A DNA stretch of 64,000 nucleotides from Phycisphaerales bacterium (GCA_029260315.1 JAJDDM010000146.1:21015-85014), one strand, 5' to 3'; shown: positions 1-9,435, numbered from the stretch's first letter. Notes: generated by a model from the sequence alone, not told the origin. Program-made: numbers and translations.

Positions 1-129
1 CGAGGCAACACAGGCATCGCCGCACTGGACGGCGCGGGCGTCGGCTGGATCTATGACGCCACCGCCGGCACCATCACCGCCAACGCGACCGAGAGCGACG
101 CCACCGGCAAGGCTTACAACACCTATTGA
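1..129 (+). CDS. Pseudopilin-like protein, C-terminal fragment
   Basis: The window opens inside a reading frame that ends with TGA at 127-129. The 42 visible residues include GWIYDATAGTITAN, which resembles the C-terminal 'GW.YD...G.I..N' end of type II secretion and type IV pilin-like proteins (GspG-like). The three following genes carry prepilin N-terminal helices, so this is probably the first or an early gene of the same pseudopilin cluster. The start lies outside the window. A strong hairpin with a T-rich tail follows at 168-200. The family call rests on a short match plus context. Confidence 0.6.
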   Translation, partial: RGNTGIAALDGAGVGWIYDATAGTITANATESDATGKAYNTY

Positions 130-167
130 GCCGCGCCATGGGCGAGACCCGTCGCAATGACCCACGG

Positions 168-200
168 AACCCCCGAGCCGAGAGGCCCGGGGGTTCTCTT
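168..200 (+). terminator. Rho-independent-type hairpin after the pseudopilin fragment
   Basis: AACCCCCGAGCC (168-179), loop GAGA, then GGCCCGGGGGTT (184-195) pair at 11 of 12 positions and are followed by CTCTT. It lies 38 bases after the first stop codon. It also argues against starting the next gene at the upstream ATG (138), because that would put the hairpin inside the coding region. Confidence 0.6.
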
Positions 201-650
201 GTGTTCGCCGCCGGCGCCGCTCGCCGAGGATTCTCGCTCATCGAGCTGGTGATCGTGTTCTCGATCGTCGGCGTGCTCGCGGCGGTCGCCGTCCCGAGAT
301 TCGCCGCCGGAGCGCCGACCAGACGCCTCGACGCCGCCGAGCGTCGCATCCTCGCCGATATCGACCACGCCCGCGAGCTCGCCCGCGCTCGCAGCCAGAG
401 CGTCACCGTGGCCTTCGACGCCGTCAACGACGTCTACGCGATCGCCAACGCCCGCAACGCCGTCACCCGCGCTCCCACGCAGTACATCGTCAACCTCACC
501 GACGCGCCCTATCAGGTCGATATCGGCCTGGTCAACCTCGCCGGCGACACCGTGCTCGTCCACGACGGCTTCGGCACGCCCGACTCCGGGGGCACGATCC
601 AGATATCCAGCGGCGGGCGCTCCCGGATCATCACCCTCCCCGACCCCTGA
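201..650 (+). CDS. GspH-like pseudopilin (prepilin-type N-terminal methylation domain)
   Basis: A 149-residue protein from GTG 201 with a short basic leader ending in RRG, then FSLIELVIVFSIVGVLAAVA, the classic prepilin cleavage site (G|F), Glu5 and hydrophobic helix. A prepilin peptidase would cleave and methylate it, and it would join a pseudopilus or type IV-like fibre at the inner membrane. An ATG at 138 and a TTG at 126 are in frame, but they give a 31-35 residue leader and place a terminator hairpin inside the gene. GTG 201 gives a normal 10-residue leader. The remaining sequence (RILADIDHARELARARSQSVTVAF, read as two short stretches) fits GspH/FimT-like minor pseudopilins. Confidence 0.75.
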   Translation: MFAAGAARRGFSLIELVIVFSIVGVLAAVAVPRFAAGAPTRRLDAAERRILADIDHARELARARSQSVTVAFDAVNDVYAIANARNAVTRAPTQYIVNLTDAPYQVDIGLVNLAGDTVLVHDGFGTPDSGGTIQISSGGRSRIITLPDP

Positions 651-678
651 CCCCCACCCTGAACCCCACCGCGAACCC

Positions 679-2307
679 ATGACCCCACGCACGCCATCTC
701 GACGCCCCGCCTTCACGATCATCGAGCTCGCGCTCTCGGTGATGGTCATGACCACGCTGATGGCCGCGATGGGCTCGGCGGTCCTGCTGGCGAGCAAGGC
801 CATCCCCGCCGACGATACTCCGGCGCAAGCCGCCATCGACCATGCCCGCGCACTCGAGATGATCGCCACCGATATCGCCGAGGCATTGCACTTCGTTGAA
901 CGGACGCCAACGACGCTCGCGTTCACGGTGTCCGATCGCGACGGGGACGGCAGCCCTGAGCGCATCCGCTACGCATGGGACGGAACACCCGGAAACCCGC
1001 TCACCCGCCAAATCGGAACCGCGACGCCCCGCGAGGTTGTCTCCAACGTGGAGAATCTTGTGTTCACCTCGGTGCGTGAGACGACCTCCCAGACCCTTCC
1101 GCCCGCCATGATCGATGGGCCGGAACAGATCGTCACGGCCTACCAGGCGCTCAGTCTCGGCACGCTTGTTATCGATGGCGACGTAGGCGCCGGCGAGTCC
1201 TTCAGTCCGGATCTGCTCGCCGCCGAGACCTCCTCGTGGCGCCTCACAGGCGTGGAAACACGCGCAAAGATCGACGGCCAATCGCCGGGCACGCTCGAAC
1301 TCCAGATCCGCCCGGCGGCTCCCACCGGAGAGCCGACCGCCGAGGTGCTCGCAGTGGCCAGATTCGCCGAGTCGCTGCTCGGCGCGGCGGCCTTCGAGTG
1401 GACGCGCATGTCTATCGACGCGGCCCGCCTCGATCCGGCTGGGCGATACGCCTTCGTCCTCTTCGACGTGGGCTCCGGCAAGGGCGGGCAGTTCGAGTAC
1501 CAGCCCGCGGGCGTCGTGCGGGCGGGCCAGGCTCTTGTGACAGGCAACGACCTGGGCGGCTGGGTCGCCGACCCCGACCCATCGCTGACCTACAGGGTCT
1601 ATGGCAGGCCGCAGATCCCCGGCCTTCCCATCGACGTCGTGCGCGAGCACGTCACCGCAATCGGCCTTGACCTCAAGGGCGCCACGCCGCTGCTCTCCCG
1701 CGTGGCCGTCCCCAACACGCCGCAGATCACCAGCGCATACTGGCATCTCGACTTCGAGAACGCTCCCACGTCACTCGACGTGGACGCCGACACCGATCCG
1801 GATTGGGCGACCGCCGATGCCTTGCCCTTTGACGCCGCCTCGCTGCTCGCAGGCGTCTGGAGCGCAACCCAGACGCTCGTCTCTTCTCCCGAGCCGAAAC
1901 TCGACACCCCCCTCACGATGACTGTCCGTCTCCGCGACACGACCCCGGGCGACACGAGCGCCGCCGAGGTGCTGCTCGCGGTCGACCGCGACGGGTTGGC
2001 CGGCGCAAACCTGCGACTGCGCGTCCGCCGGATCAGCGACTCCCAGCAGCGGATCACGCTCATCAGCCAGCGCTCCGCCGGCGAGCGAACGCTGGTCTCG
2101 AGAATCGTCACCACCACCGGCTTCGTCGATGTGCTCGCCACCGTCATCCCAGTGAGCGATCTGGTGAGCCTCCGGATCAACGGCGAGGATGTCGGCACAT
2201 TCCAATACGACAGACTCGCGACCGCCGACGCGGCACGCGTCGAGCTCGCTCCGACCGGTGGATCAGGCGCACAGTTCGAAGACCTCATCGTGCGAGCCAA
2301 TCCATGA
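679..2307 (+). CDS. Large prepilin-like protein (GspJ/PilW position)
   Basis: This 542-residue protein begins with RRPAFTIIELALSVMVMTTL, a prepilin leader and helix with the conserved Glu. It is much longer than a usual GspJ (about 200 residues). The extra C-terminal part, from about residue 350, contains a stretch reminiscent of a concanavalin/LamG-type beta fold (YWHLDFENAPTSLDVDADTD, later VSLRINGEDVG), but I cannot assign a domain firmly. It overlaps the next gene by 4 bases (ATGA), so the pseudopilin genes are translationally coupled. Large planctomycete pseudopilin-like proteins of this type are common, and their cargo or fibre is unknown. Confidence 0.75.
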   Translation: MTPRTPSRRPAFTIIELALSVMVMTTLMAAMGSAVLLASKAIPADDTPAQAAIDHARALEMIATDIAEALHFVERTPTTLAFTVSDRDGDGSPERIRYAWDGTPGNPLTRQIGTATPREVVSNVENLVFTSVRETTSQTLPPAMIDGPEQIVTAYQALSLGTLVIDGDVGAGESFSPDLLAAETSSWRLTGVETRAKIDGQSPGTLELQIRPAAPTGEPTAEVLAVARFAESLLGAAAFEWTRMSIDAARLDPAGRYAFVLFDVGSGKGGQFEYQPAGVVRAGQALVTGNDLGGWVADPDPSLTYRVYGRPQIPGLPIDVVREHVTAIGLDLKGATPLLSRVAVPNTPQITSAYWHLDFENAPTSLDVDADTDPDWATADALPFDAASLLAGVWSATQTLVSSPEPKLDTPLTMTVRLRDTTPGDTSAAEVLLAVDRDGLAGANLRLRVRRISDSQQRITLISQRSAGERTLVSRIVTTTGFVDVLATVIPVSDLVSLRINGEDVGTFQYDRLATADAARVELAPTGGSGAQFEDLIVRANP

Positions 2308-2828
2308 CCGCCCGTGACCTCCCCACTCGCGCCGCATTCACCCTCGTCGAGGCGGCGATGTCCATCATCGTCGTCTCGGTCATGCTCGTCGGGTCGTTGC
2401 GCGTCCTCGGCACCGCCCGCGCCGGCGAGCTCACCGCTCAACGCCGATCGATCTCCATCGCCCTCGCCCAGGATCTCATGAGCGAGATCCTCGCGCAGGC
2501 CTACAAGGAAGCCGGCGCCGTGGACGCGCTCTCTCCGAGCGTCGCAGAGCTCACCGGCACCCGCGCCCCCTTCAACGACGTCGACGATTACAACGGGTGG
2601 ACCGCCAACCCCCCCGAGGCCAAGGACGGGACGGTCCTCACCGACTTCGACGCCTACGAACGCTCCGTCGAAGTCGCCTGGGTCGATCCCGATGACCTCA
2701 CGCTTGTCAGCAACACCAGCACCGGCGTCAAGCGCGTGATCGTCACCGTCACACTCGCCCAACGCCAGCACGCCCGCCTCGTCGCCTTCAGGACCGATTC
2801 GTTCGACCCCAGGCCCGCCGCGCCATGA
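2304..2828 (+). CDS. GspI/PilV-like pseudopilin
   Basis: A 174-residue protein with leader MTARDLPTRA, then FTLVEAAMSIIVVSVMLVGS, a prepilin-type helix with Glu5. The position between the large J-like and the K-like genes and the length suit a GspI/PilV minor pseudopilin. It starts within the last 4 bases of the previous gene and ends overlapping the next gene by 4 bases. The processing residue before Phe is Ala rather than Gly (TRA|FTL), as in the preceding gene (PA|FTI), an unusual but tolerated cleavage context. Confidence 0.75.
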   Translation: MTARDLPTRAAFTLVEAAMSIIVVSVMLVGSLRVLGTARAGELTAQRRSISIALAQDLMSEILAQAYKEAGAVDALSPSVAELTGTRAPFNDVDDYNGWTANPPEAKDGTVLTDFDAYERSVEVAWVDPDDLTLVSNTSTGVKRVIVTVTLAQRQHARLVAFRTDSFDPRPAAP

Positions 2829-3736
2829 TCGCCCACAACCGCCCAACCCGATCCCGCCGCGGCGGCGTCTACCTCCTCGTGCTCGGCGTCAGCATGGTCG
2901 TCGTCCTGATCGGCGTCACCGCCGCAAACCTCGCGCGCATCCGCGAGTCCACCCGCACCCTGAGCGAGCAATCGGTCAAAGCCGACCTCGCGGCCAGGTC
3001 CGCCGTCGAGATCGTCCTCAAACGACTCGCCGCCGACCCGGGCTGGCGATCAAGCCACACCAGCGGCACATGGAGCAGCCCCGCGGAGTCGATCGGCGAC
3101 GCAACGTTCACCTACCGACTCGAGGACGACGACGGCCTACTCGCCGACGCGCCGGACGACGACGCTGATCTGACCGTCCGAGCGACCGTCGGGCGCGCCA
3201 CGCGCCTGCTGACCGTGACCCTCGAGACGCCGCGCGCCGACAGCATGCCGAACCTGCTCTCGAATCCCGGCTTCGAGTCCGGCACGTCGGACTGGAACGC
3301 CGCGCTCTGTCTCTTGTCCACCGAGACCACCGACGCGTATGGCGGCCTCCAATCGATGCGCATCTCGTTGCGGCTCACGCCCACCTCCGGTCCCTACCAG
3401 ACCATCACCAGCAAGGTGAAGGCCGGCCGGATCTACCAGACCGGGCTCGCCATCCGCATCCTCGGCCCCGCGCGCAGCGCACAGCTCGAGATGCGCGCCT
3501 ACATGGCGAGCTCCACCGTCCGCGACATCACCGAGTGGATCCCCGTTCCGTCCAACACCTGGACCGAGATCTCCTCGACACTCGAGGCGAAGTGGACCGA
3601 GCCGCCACTCCAGGTCCACTACCTGATCTACACGAACGTCGGCATCGACGACATCCTCATCGACAGCGTCTACCTCCGCGAGGTTCCCGCCCCGCGGATC
3701 GTTTCCGGCTCGTGGAAACGGGCCGTACTCCCGTAG
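2825..3736 (+). CDS. GspK/PilX-like membrane-anchored protein with C-terminal carbohydrate-binding-like domain
   Basis: This 303-residue protein starts with a basic segment and one hydrophobic helix (GGVYLLVLGVSMVVVLIGVT, about residues 13-32), followed by a polar helix, the layout of PilX/GspK N-termini. From about residue 137, NLLSNPGFESGTSDWNA begins a region that looks like a CBM/discoidin-like beta sandwich of the 'NPGFE...W' type common in secreted proteins. It is the last gene of the coupled cluster (ATGA overlap with the previous gene). The domain calls are by motif only. Confidence 0.7.
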   Translation: MIAHNRPTRSRRGGVYLLVLGVSMVVVLIGVTAANLARIRESTRTLSEQSVKADLAARSAVEIVLKRLAADPGWRSSHTSGTWSSPAESIGDATFTYRLEDDDGLLADAPDDDADLTVRATVGRATRLLTVTLETPRADSMPNLLSNPGFESGTSDWNAALCLLSTETTDAYGGLQSMRISLRLTPTSGPYQTITSKVKAGRIYQTGLAIRILGPARSAQLEMRAYMASSTVRDITEWIPVPSNTWTEISSTLEAKWTEPPLQVHYLIYTNVGIDDILIDSVYLREVPAPRIVSGSWKRAVLP

Positions 3737-3795
3737 GATCAACCCCACCGTCGCGAGTCGCCGTCAACAACAACACACGCCGCGCCGCCCTTAGC

Positions 3796-5862
3796 TCAGT
3801 TCTTCACAACATCCCCAAGACCCGAGATGTGCTCGCCCCCCTGGGACACGCGGATGCTTGAACCCTCGATATTCGTCAGCGGCTGAAACCGCCCGCCCAG
3901 GTGCTCGGCAAGAAACGCCTCGGTCACCGCGAAGAAGCTCAGCCGATTCTCCGGCCTCGCAAACCCGTGCCCCTCGTCCGGATACAACACATACGTCACC
4001 GGGATCGCCGCCCGCTGCATCGCCTCGACGATCTGATCGCTCTCGGACTGCTTCACCCGCGGGTCGTTCGCACCCTGCCCGATCAGCAGCGGCTTCTTAA
4101 TCTTGTCCACGCGAGATAGCGGCGAACGCGAATCCAGAAACGCGCGACCCTCGTCGGTCCGCGGATCGCCCACCCGCGTCGCCCACAGATCCAGCAGCGG
4201 CTTCCAGTACGGCGGGATCGTCTCCAGCAGCGTTCGCAGATTGCTCGGACCCACGATGTCCACGCCGCACGCGAACTTCTCCGGCGTAAACGTCAGCCCG
4301 ACCAGCGTCGCGTACCCGCCATAGCTCCCACCGCCAATCGCGATCTCGTCCGCGTCGGCGATCCCCTCAGCGATCATCCAATCGACCGCGTCGATCAGAT
4401 CGTCGTGCATCTTGCCCGCCCACTCCATGTTCGCGGCGTTGATGAAGTCCTTGCCGAAGCCCGTCGACCCCCGATAGTTCACGCTCAACACCGCATACCC
4501 GCGGTTGGCCAGCCACTGATGCACGCTGTTGTACCCCCAGCTATCCCGCGCCCAGGGCCCGCCGTGGACCCACAGCATCGTCGGCAGCGCCTCCTCCGGC
4601 CGCCCGTCGCCATCCGGATCCGCCCACGTCGGCAGCGTCAGATAGCTCACCAGATCCAGCCCATCGCGGCTCTCGATGACCACCGGATGCATCTTCGCGA
4701 GCTCCAGCGACTCCAGCTCCGGACGATTGCTGAACAGATATGTCGCGCTCGGCCCCTCGCGGTCGTACAGGTAATACTTCACCGGCCCGTCGTCGCGCAC
4801 ATACGCAAGCGTCCAGTACCGATCGTCCTGTGAACGGCTCGTCACGTTCACGTCGCCCTCGTCGAGCATCCCGATAAACCTCCCGTCCGCCTCGATCTGC
4901 GGATCCAGGATCGTCCACTCCACCCGCGCGTGGTTCACCGCCACCGCCTGCGGCTCCTGCGTCCTCGGATCCACCGCCACGCTGCTCACGTCCGCCCGCG
5001 GATCCGCGAAGATCGTCGTCTTCTCGCCGGTCTGCGGATCCACCGCCACCAGCGCCGCCGTGTTCCGGTCCCGGCTGTCGACCATGTACAGCGTGTCGCC
5101 GGCGGTGTTGAACCCGATCGGGTTCGTTGTCAGCATGTCGGCGCCGCCGATCTTCTGCCAGGGCGCGAACCCATTCTCGCCCTTGCGATAGATCTGCGCC
5201 CCGCCGTCAGGCGTCATGCCCATCGCGAACCGCACGTCGTACTTGTCATCGACGAGGAACCCGAGATACCCGTCGTTCTGCTGGAGCATCTCCATCTCGC
5301 CGGTCACGATGTTGACGCGATAGACATCGTGGAACATCGGATTGCGGTTGTTCAGCCCGATCACAATCTCACCGGGGAACCGCTCCGAGGTCTGGTTCAC
5401 CTGCGCAGACGGGCGCAGCGCCTTGCCGTCCGGGCCCTTTGTCGGCTCGCCGTCCGGACCCGGGATCGTCTCGAACGGCGTGAGGTTCCTGTCCTCGCCC
5501 GTCGCAATGTTCACGCTGTGGACCTGCCAGTTTTCGTCCCCGCCCAGATCCTGCAAGTACAGAATGTGCTCGCCGGTCTGCGCCCAGAAGTACTGGCGGA
5601 TCCCCCGCCCGTCGTCGCTGGTGATCGCCCGCGCGTTCGTTGGCTCCGACACCGGCGCGATCCACACGTTCAGCACGCCGTCCACCGGCGCCAGATAGCT
5701 GATGTGCCGCCCATCCGGGCTCACCTGCACGCCCGCCCGCTCCGGATTCCCGAAGAAGACCTCGCGGTCGATCAGCGCCGACTGCGCCGCCACCGGCGTC
5801 GCCAGCAAAGCACCCACACCCAACGCACACACGCCCGATATAAAGATCCGTTCCAGCCTCAT
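3796..5862 (-). CDS. Secreted S9 family prolyl oligopeptidase-like peptidase
   Basis: A 688-residue serine peptidase with an N-terminal signal peptide (MRLERIFISGVCALGVGALL...VAAQ), a beta-propeller-like region (repeats such as 'SPDGRHISYLAP') and a C-terminal alpha/beta hydrolase domain. The catalytic Ser513 sits in GGSYGG. The Asp and His are visible in NDPRVK and DEGHGF near the end. Family members cleave peptides or release dipeptides in the periplasm. The ATG at 5862 is preferred over the upstream in-frame ATG at 5976 because it begins the signal peptide and has GAAGGGG upstream. The gene stands alone, convergent with the pseudopilin cluster. Confidence 0.9.
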   Translation of the reverse strand: MRLERIFISGVCALGVGALLATPVAAQSALIDREVFFGNPERAGVQVSPDGRHISYLAPVDGVLNVWIAPVSEPTNARAITSDDGRGIRQYFWAQTGEHILYLQDLGGDENWQVHSVNIATGEDRNLTPFETIPGPDGEPTKGPDGKALRPSAQVNQTSERFPGEIVIGLNNRNPMFHDVYRVNIVTGEMEMLQQNDGYLGFLVDDKYDVRFAMGMTPDGGAQIYRKGENGFAPWQKIGGADMLTTNPIGFNTAGDTLYMVDSRDRNTAALVAVDPQTGEKTTIFADPRADVSSVAVDPRTQEPQAVAVNHARVEWTILDPQIEADGRFIGMLDEGDVNVTSRSQDDRYWTLAYVRDDGPVKYYLYDREGPSATYLFSNRPELESLELAKMHPVVIESRDGLDLVSYLTLPTWADPDGDGRPEEALPTMLWVHGGPWARDSWGYNSVHQWLANRGYAVLSVNYRGSTGFGKDFINAANMEWAGKMHDDLIDAVDWMIAEGIADADEIAIGGGSYGGYATLVGLTFTPEKFACGVDIVGPSNLRTLLETIPPYWKPLLDLWATRVGDPRTDEGRAFLDSRSPLSRVDKIKKPLLIGQGANDPRVKQSESDQIVEAMQRAAIPVTYVLYPDEGHGFARPENRLSFFAVTEAFLAEHLGGRFQPLTNIEGSSIRVSQGGEHISGLGDVVKN

Positions 5863-6031
5863 CGATCGAACCCCTTCTGCCGCGCCGTGAGCCGAGCCGT
5901 CCGCGCCCGGGCGCAACGCCCGTCGCGTCCATACCAACTCCACGCCGCGCAAATCCCCCACTCGCGGAACCCACACACACGGACCCGACCACTTGCAGAC
6001 CCGCCCCCACGACAGAACTGGTACACCGACT

Positions 6032-6865
6032 CTATGGGCCGGTTGCGTCCGCCGCCATCCCCGCTCGACCCACCCGCGCCACCGCCCGCGAGCCCACGAC
6101 GTACAGCAGCACGATCACCAGGGCGCTCGAACCGATCGCCCCCACCCAATACCACCAAGGCTTCGCCACCGCGTCCTTGTCGAACGCCGCGCCCCGGATC
6201 TGGTCCGCCAGAAACACCGCCACCCCCGTCCGCGGCGCCATCCCGATCAGCGTCCCCAGCGCGTACGCCACCCGCGGCACGCGCACCGACGACAACACGA
6301 TGTTTGTAATCGCAAACGGCGAGTTCGGCGGCAGCCGGATCAGCGTCACGATCCCCAGCGTCTTGAAAAAACCGACCCCCTCCTCACCCCCCACCAGCGC
6401 ATCGCGCACCGCCCTCCACCTCGGATGCTGATCGAGCAGCCGCATCGCCCGATCCCCCGACGCCCGCCGCCCCAGCTCATACCCGATCAGCGACGCCCCG
6501 AAGAACCCCGCCAGCGCCGCCGGCAGCCCCAGCGCAAACCCGAACGCCCACCCCCCGAGCACCGCCTGCGCATACGTCGGCAAGAGCGCGAAGCCGGCAA
6601 ACACCACAAACGCCCCGATGTACAGCGCAAGCCCGGCGTTGCCCTGATCCTTCAGCCAGGGCCCCACAACCTCCAGCGACCCCAGCAGCAGGATCCCCCC
6701 CAGCGCCGGCATGACCGCCGCGAACACCCCCAGCCACCCCGCTGGCCCAAGCTTGCGAAAGACCGTGCCCACGGTCTCGGTCGGCTCGCCCGAGACCTCG
6801 GGAGCCTCGCCGTCTACCGGCTCGCGCGCCCGATCGTCCGGAGCTTGTGCAGGATCCTCGCTCAT
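6032..6865 (-). CDS. TVP38/TMEM64 (VTT domain) family membrane protein
   Basis: A 277-residue protein with an acidic soluble N-terminus (about 35 residues) and several hydrophobic segments. The central region, with GGWAFGFALGLPAALAGFFG, ELGRR and then 'LIRLPPNSPFAITNIVLS', is characteristic of the VTT/DedA superfamily: re-entrant loops around the GxxxG and the R-x-PxxPF motif. Members act as lipid scramblases or transporters in the cytoplasmic membrane, but no substrate can be named here. It is divergent from the RNase Z-like gene that follows and may share its promoter region (6866-6980). Confidence 0.8.
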   Translation of the reverse strand: MSEDPAQAPDDRAREPVDGEAPEVSGEPTETVGTVFRKLGPAGWLGVFAAVMPALGGILLLGSLEVVGPWLKDQGNAGLALYIGAFVVFAGFALLPTYAQAVLGGWAFGFALGLPAALAGFFGASLIGYELGRRASGDRAMRLLDQHPRWRAVRDALVGGEEGVGFFKTLGIVTLIRLPPNSPFAITNIVLSSVRVPRVAYALGTLIGMAPRTGVAVFLADQIRGAAFDKDAVAKPWWYWVGAIGSSALVIVLLYVVGSRAVARVGRAGMAADATGP

Positions 6866-6980
6866 GGCCCCAAGCCTAGTGCCCCGCGCACTGGAGCGTC
6901 CGCCGATCGGGCGGTAGACTCATGGCCGTCAACTGACCCTGATCCCGCCGGGCGAGAGCCCGCCGTCGGAGGATTGCCCC

Positions 6981-7898
6981 ATGCTCCCCAAGCCCCCGCC
7001 CCGGGAGGCGTCCCTCGGATTCCTCTACCTCCCGCCGTTCCGCGTCCAGGGTCTCTCGGTCGCCGGCGAGCAGGTCGCGCTCCAGATCCCCGAACTCGAC
7101 ATCGGCTTCGACATCGGCGCGTGCCCGCGCGCGGCCCTGCCCAGCAAGCACCTGGCCATCAGCCACGGCCACATGGACCACACCGGCGCCCTCGCCTACT
7201 TCTGCTCCCAGCGCCGCTTCCAGGGGATGGGTGTCGCCACTCTCGTCTGCGACAAGCGCATCGCCCACGACATCCACGCCATGATGGACGGCTTCTCGAA
7301 CCTCGAGCGCCAGAAGACCCCCTACGAACTCATCGCCCTCGAAGAAGACGAGAAGATCGAGATCAAGAACAACACCTACCTCAAGGGCTTCAGCGTCGAG
7401 CACACCGCGCCCTCCTTCGGCTACACCATCATCGAACGCCGCACCAAGCTCCTCGAAGACCTCGTCGGCCTCCCCCAGGAAAAGCTCCGCGAACTCAAGC
7501 AGCGCGGCCAAGAGATCACCCGCGAGCTGTGGATCCCCCTGGTCACCTACATCGCCGACACCGAGCCCGGCGCACACCTGCTCACCCCCGAGGTCCGCCA
7601 GAGCAAGGTCGTCATCTGCGAATGCACCTTCTTCGACCAAGAGCACCGCGGGCGCGCCAAGATCGGCAAGCACCTGCATGCCGAGGATATCGCCGAGTGG
7701 GTCGGCGTGCTCGAGTGCGAGGATCTCGTCCTCCACCACATCTCCCGCCGAACCCACATGGGCGTCGCAAGAGCCCGCCTCGACGAGATCCTCAAGCCCC
7801 ACGACGCCCAGCGCGTCCACCTGCTCATGGACTACCGCACCAACAAGGCACGCTACGAGGCGCAGCTCGCAGAGGCCGAAAGAAACGCCGTCACATGA
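6981..7898 (+). CDS. Metallo-beta-lactamase-fold hydrolase, RNase Z-like
   Basis: This 305-residue protein has the zinc-binding motif HLAISHGHMDHTGAL (HxHxDH, about residues 55-61), CECTFFDQEH further on, and HHISRRTH near the C-terminus, the order expected of the RNase Z/ElaC-type MBL fold. A role in tRNA 3' end processing is possible. The lack of a clear PxKxRN exosite means a more general ribonuclease or phosphodiesterase role is not excluded. GGAGGATTG precedes the ATG. It runs into the dnaA upstream region with 187 bases between them. Confidence 0.75.
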   Translation: MLPKPPPREASLGFLYLPPFRVQGLSVAGEQVALQIPELDIGFDIGACPRAALPSKHLAISHGHMDHTGALAYFCSQRRFQGMGVATLVCDKRIAHDIHAMMDGFSNLERQKTPYELIALEEDEKIEIKNNTYLKGFSVEHTAPSFGYTIIERRTKLLEDLVGLPQEKLRELKQRGQEITRELWIPLVTYIADTEPGAHLLTPEVRQSKVVICECTFFDQEHRGRAKIGKHLHAEDIAEWVGVLECEDLVLHHISRRTHMGVARARLDEILKPHDAQRVHLLMDYRTNKARYEAQLAEAERNAVT

Positions 7899-7962
7899 AA
7901 ATTCACGCCTCTAAGGCGCTCATGCCCGTCGGCTCCGATGCGACGTTGACACGCCCGCTCCA

Positions 7963-8000
7963 TGTGGATACGTTGTCCTTGGTTCTTGCGCCCCCCCCCC
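7963..8000 (+). promoter_or_regulatory. dnaA upstream region: near-perfect DnaA box and C10 tract
   Basis: TGTGGATAC at 7963-7971 is one base from the DnaA-box complement TGTGGATAA, and a run of ten C lies at 7991-8000, followed by GGG. Both sit between the RNase Z-like gene and dnaA (ATG 8086), where autoregulation by DnaA would be expected. The assignment as a control site is inference. The poly-C tract could be length-variable. Confidence 0.4.
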
Positions 8001-8085
8001 GGGTTGTGTGGGTTGTTCGATGGCGGCTCGGCGGGCGCAGGTGGATGAAAGTTTCCGACAAAGACGCTCGAAGGATCAAGAGCGA

Positions 8086-9435
8086 ATGAGCGATGCCGAT
8101 CTGCGCCTCTGGGATCGGATGCAGGAGTTGCTGCGCTCCGAGCATCCGGAAATCTGCCGCCAATGGTTCGAAGAGATCGAACCGCTCGGCGTCAGCGGCG
8201 GAACCTGCCATCTCCGCACCCAGAGCAGAATCCACCGCGATTACCTCCGCAGACAGTGCGCAGGGCCCTACGCCGACGCCGCCCGCGCCGCCTCGGGCCA
8301 ACTCCTCAGCGTCATGTTCCTCGGCCCCAATGAGGAGATTCCACCGAGCGACGGCGTCCTCGCCCGCTCCACCACCGAAGCCGCGACAAATGGCGCCGTC
8401 CCCGACACCGTCACCCTCGATCCCGACAACGCCTTCTCCTCCTTCGTCACCGGCCCCGGAAACCGCTACGCACACGCCGCCGCACAGGCCGTCGCAGAGA
8501 AACCGGGCGATTCCTACAACCCCCTGTTCATCCACGGCGGCTTCGGCCTGGGCAAGACCCACCTCCTCCAGGCCATCGGCCTGCGCGTCCGCGAGATCTG
8601 GCCCGACGTCGTTATCCAGTACTTCTCCTGCGAGAGCTTCGTCACCCAGTTCACCGAGGCCATCCGCGCCGGCCAGATGAGCGAGTTCCGACACTGGTTC
8701 CGCGACGCCGACATCCACGTCATCGACGACATCCACTTCCTCGCCGACAAAGAGGGCTCCCAGGAGGAGTTCTTCCACACATTCAACGCCCTCTACCAGG
8801 ACGGCAAGCAGATCGTCCTTTCCTCCGACGGCCCCCCCGAGAACATCCCCGACCTCGAAGAACGCCTCGTCAGCCGCTTCAAGTGGGGCCTCGTCACCGA
8901 GATAGAACCGCCCGATTACGAGACCCGCGTCGCCATCGTCAAGTCCAAGGCCACGATGCGCGGCATCGAGATGCCCGCCGACGTTGCAAACTTCGTCGCC
9001 GCCCGCTTCGAGAACAGCATCCGCGAGCTCGAGGGCGCCCTCACCAAACTCCAGATCCACACGCAGGTGAAAAAGACCAGGATCGACCTCGCACTCGCCA
9101 AGGAAGCCCTCGGCGAGCAGCCCCGCATCCCCACCGGCGGGCCCACCTTTCAGGTCATCGCCGACGCCGTCACCGACTTCTACTCCGTCCGCCTCATCGA
9201 CCTCCAGTCCCGCAAACGCCAGCGCTCCATCGCCCTGCCCCGCCAGGTCTGTATGTACCTCGCACGCCGGCACACCCGACACAGCCTCGAAGAGATCGGC
9301 GGCTTCTTCGGCGGACGCGACCACACCACCGTCATGCACGCCGTCAAGACCGTCGAGGCCAAGTGCTCCAGCGACAACGACTTCAGCCTCATCGTCACCA
9401 ACCTCGAAGACCAACTCGCCGACCCCGCGGCGTGA
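8086..9435 (+). CDS. dnaA: Chromosomal replication initiator protein DnaA
   Basis: A 449-residue initiator. Domain I begins LRLWDRMQELL...WFEEIEPL. The AAA+ domain carries Walker A (GGFGLGKTHLLQAIG, about residues 151-165) and Walker B (HVIDDIHFLADKEGSQEEFF). The C-terminal domain IV carries the DNA-binding signature RHTRHSLEEIGGFFGGRDHT. It binds DnaA boxes, opens oriC and loads the helicase. Start ATG 8086 is chosen because domain I begins there and AAGGA precedes it. GTG 8008 and ATG 8020 are in frame but add a basic tail with no family match. The usual neighbours dnaN, recF and gyrB are absent, as is common in planctomycetes. Confidence 0.95.
   Translation: MSDADLRLWDRMQELLRSEHPEICRQWFEEIEPLGVSGGTCHLRTQSRIHRDYLRRQCAGPYADAARAASGQLLSVMFLGPNEEIPPSDGVLARSTTEAATNGAVPDTVTLDPDNAFSSFVTGPGNRYAHAAAQAVAEKPGDSYNPLFIHGGFGLGKTHLLQAIGLRVREIWPDVVIQYFSCESFVTQFTEAIRAGQMSEFRHWFRDADIHVIDDIHFLADKEGSQEEFFHTFNALYQDGKQIVLSSDGPPENIPDLEERLVSRFKWGLVTEIEPPDYETRVAIVKSKATMRGIEMPADVANFVAARFENSIRELEGALTKLQIHTQVKKTRIDLALAKEALGEQPRIPTGGPTFQVIADAVTDFYSVRLIDLQSRKRQRSIALPRQVCMYLARRHTRHSLEEIGGFFGGRDHTTVMHAVKTVEAKCSSDNDFSLIVTNLEDQLADPAA

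Noticed and set aside
126..200. Earlier starts (TTG 126, ATG 138) for the GspH-like gene
   Set aside because: They give an over-long leader and put a terminator-like hairpin inside the gene. GTG 201 gives a normal prepilin leader.
631..1746. Large minus-strand frame opposite the pseudopilin genes
   Set aside because: It has Arg/Gly-rich shadow composition and overlaps a gene with a clear prepilin motif.
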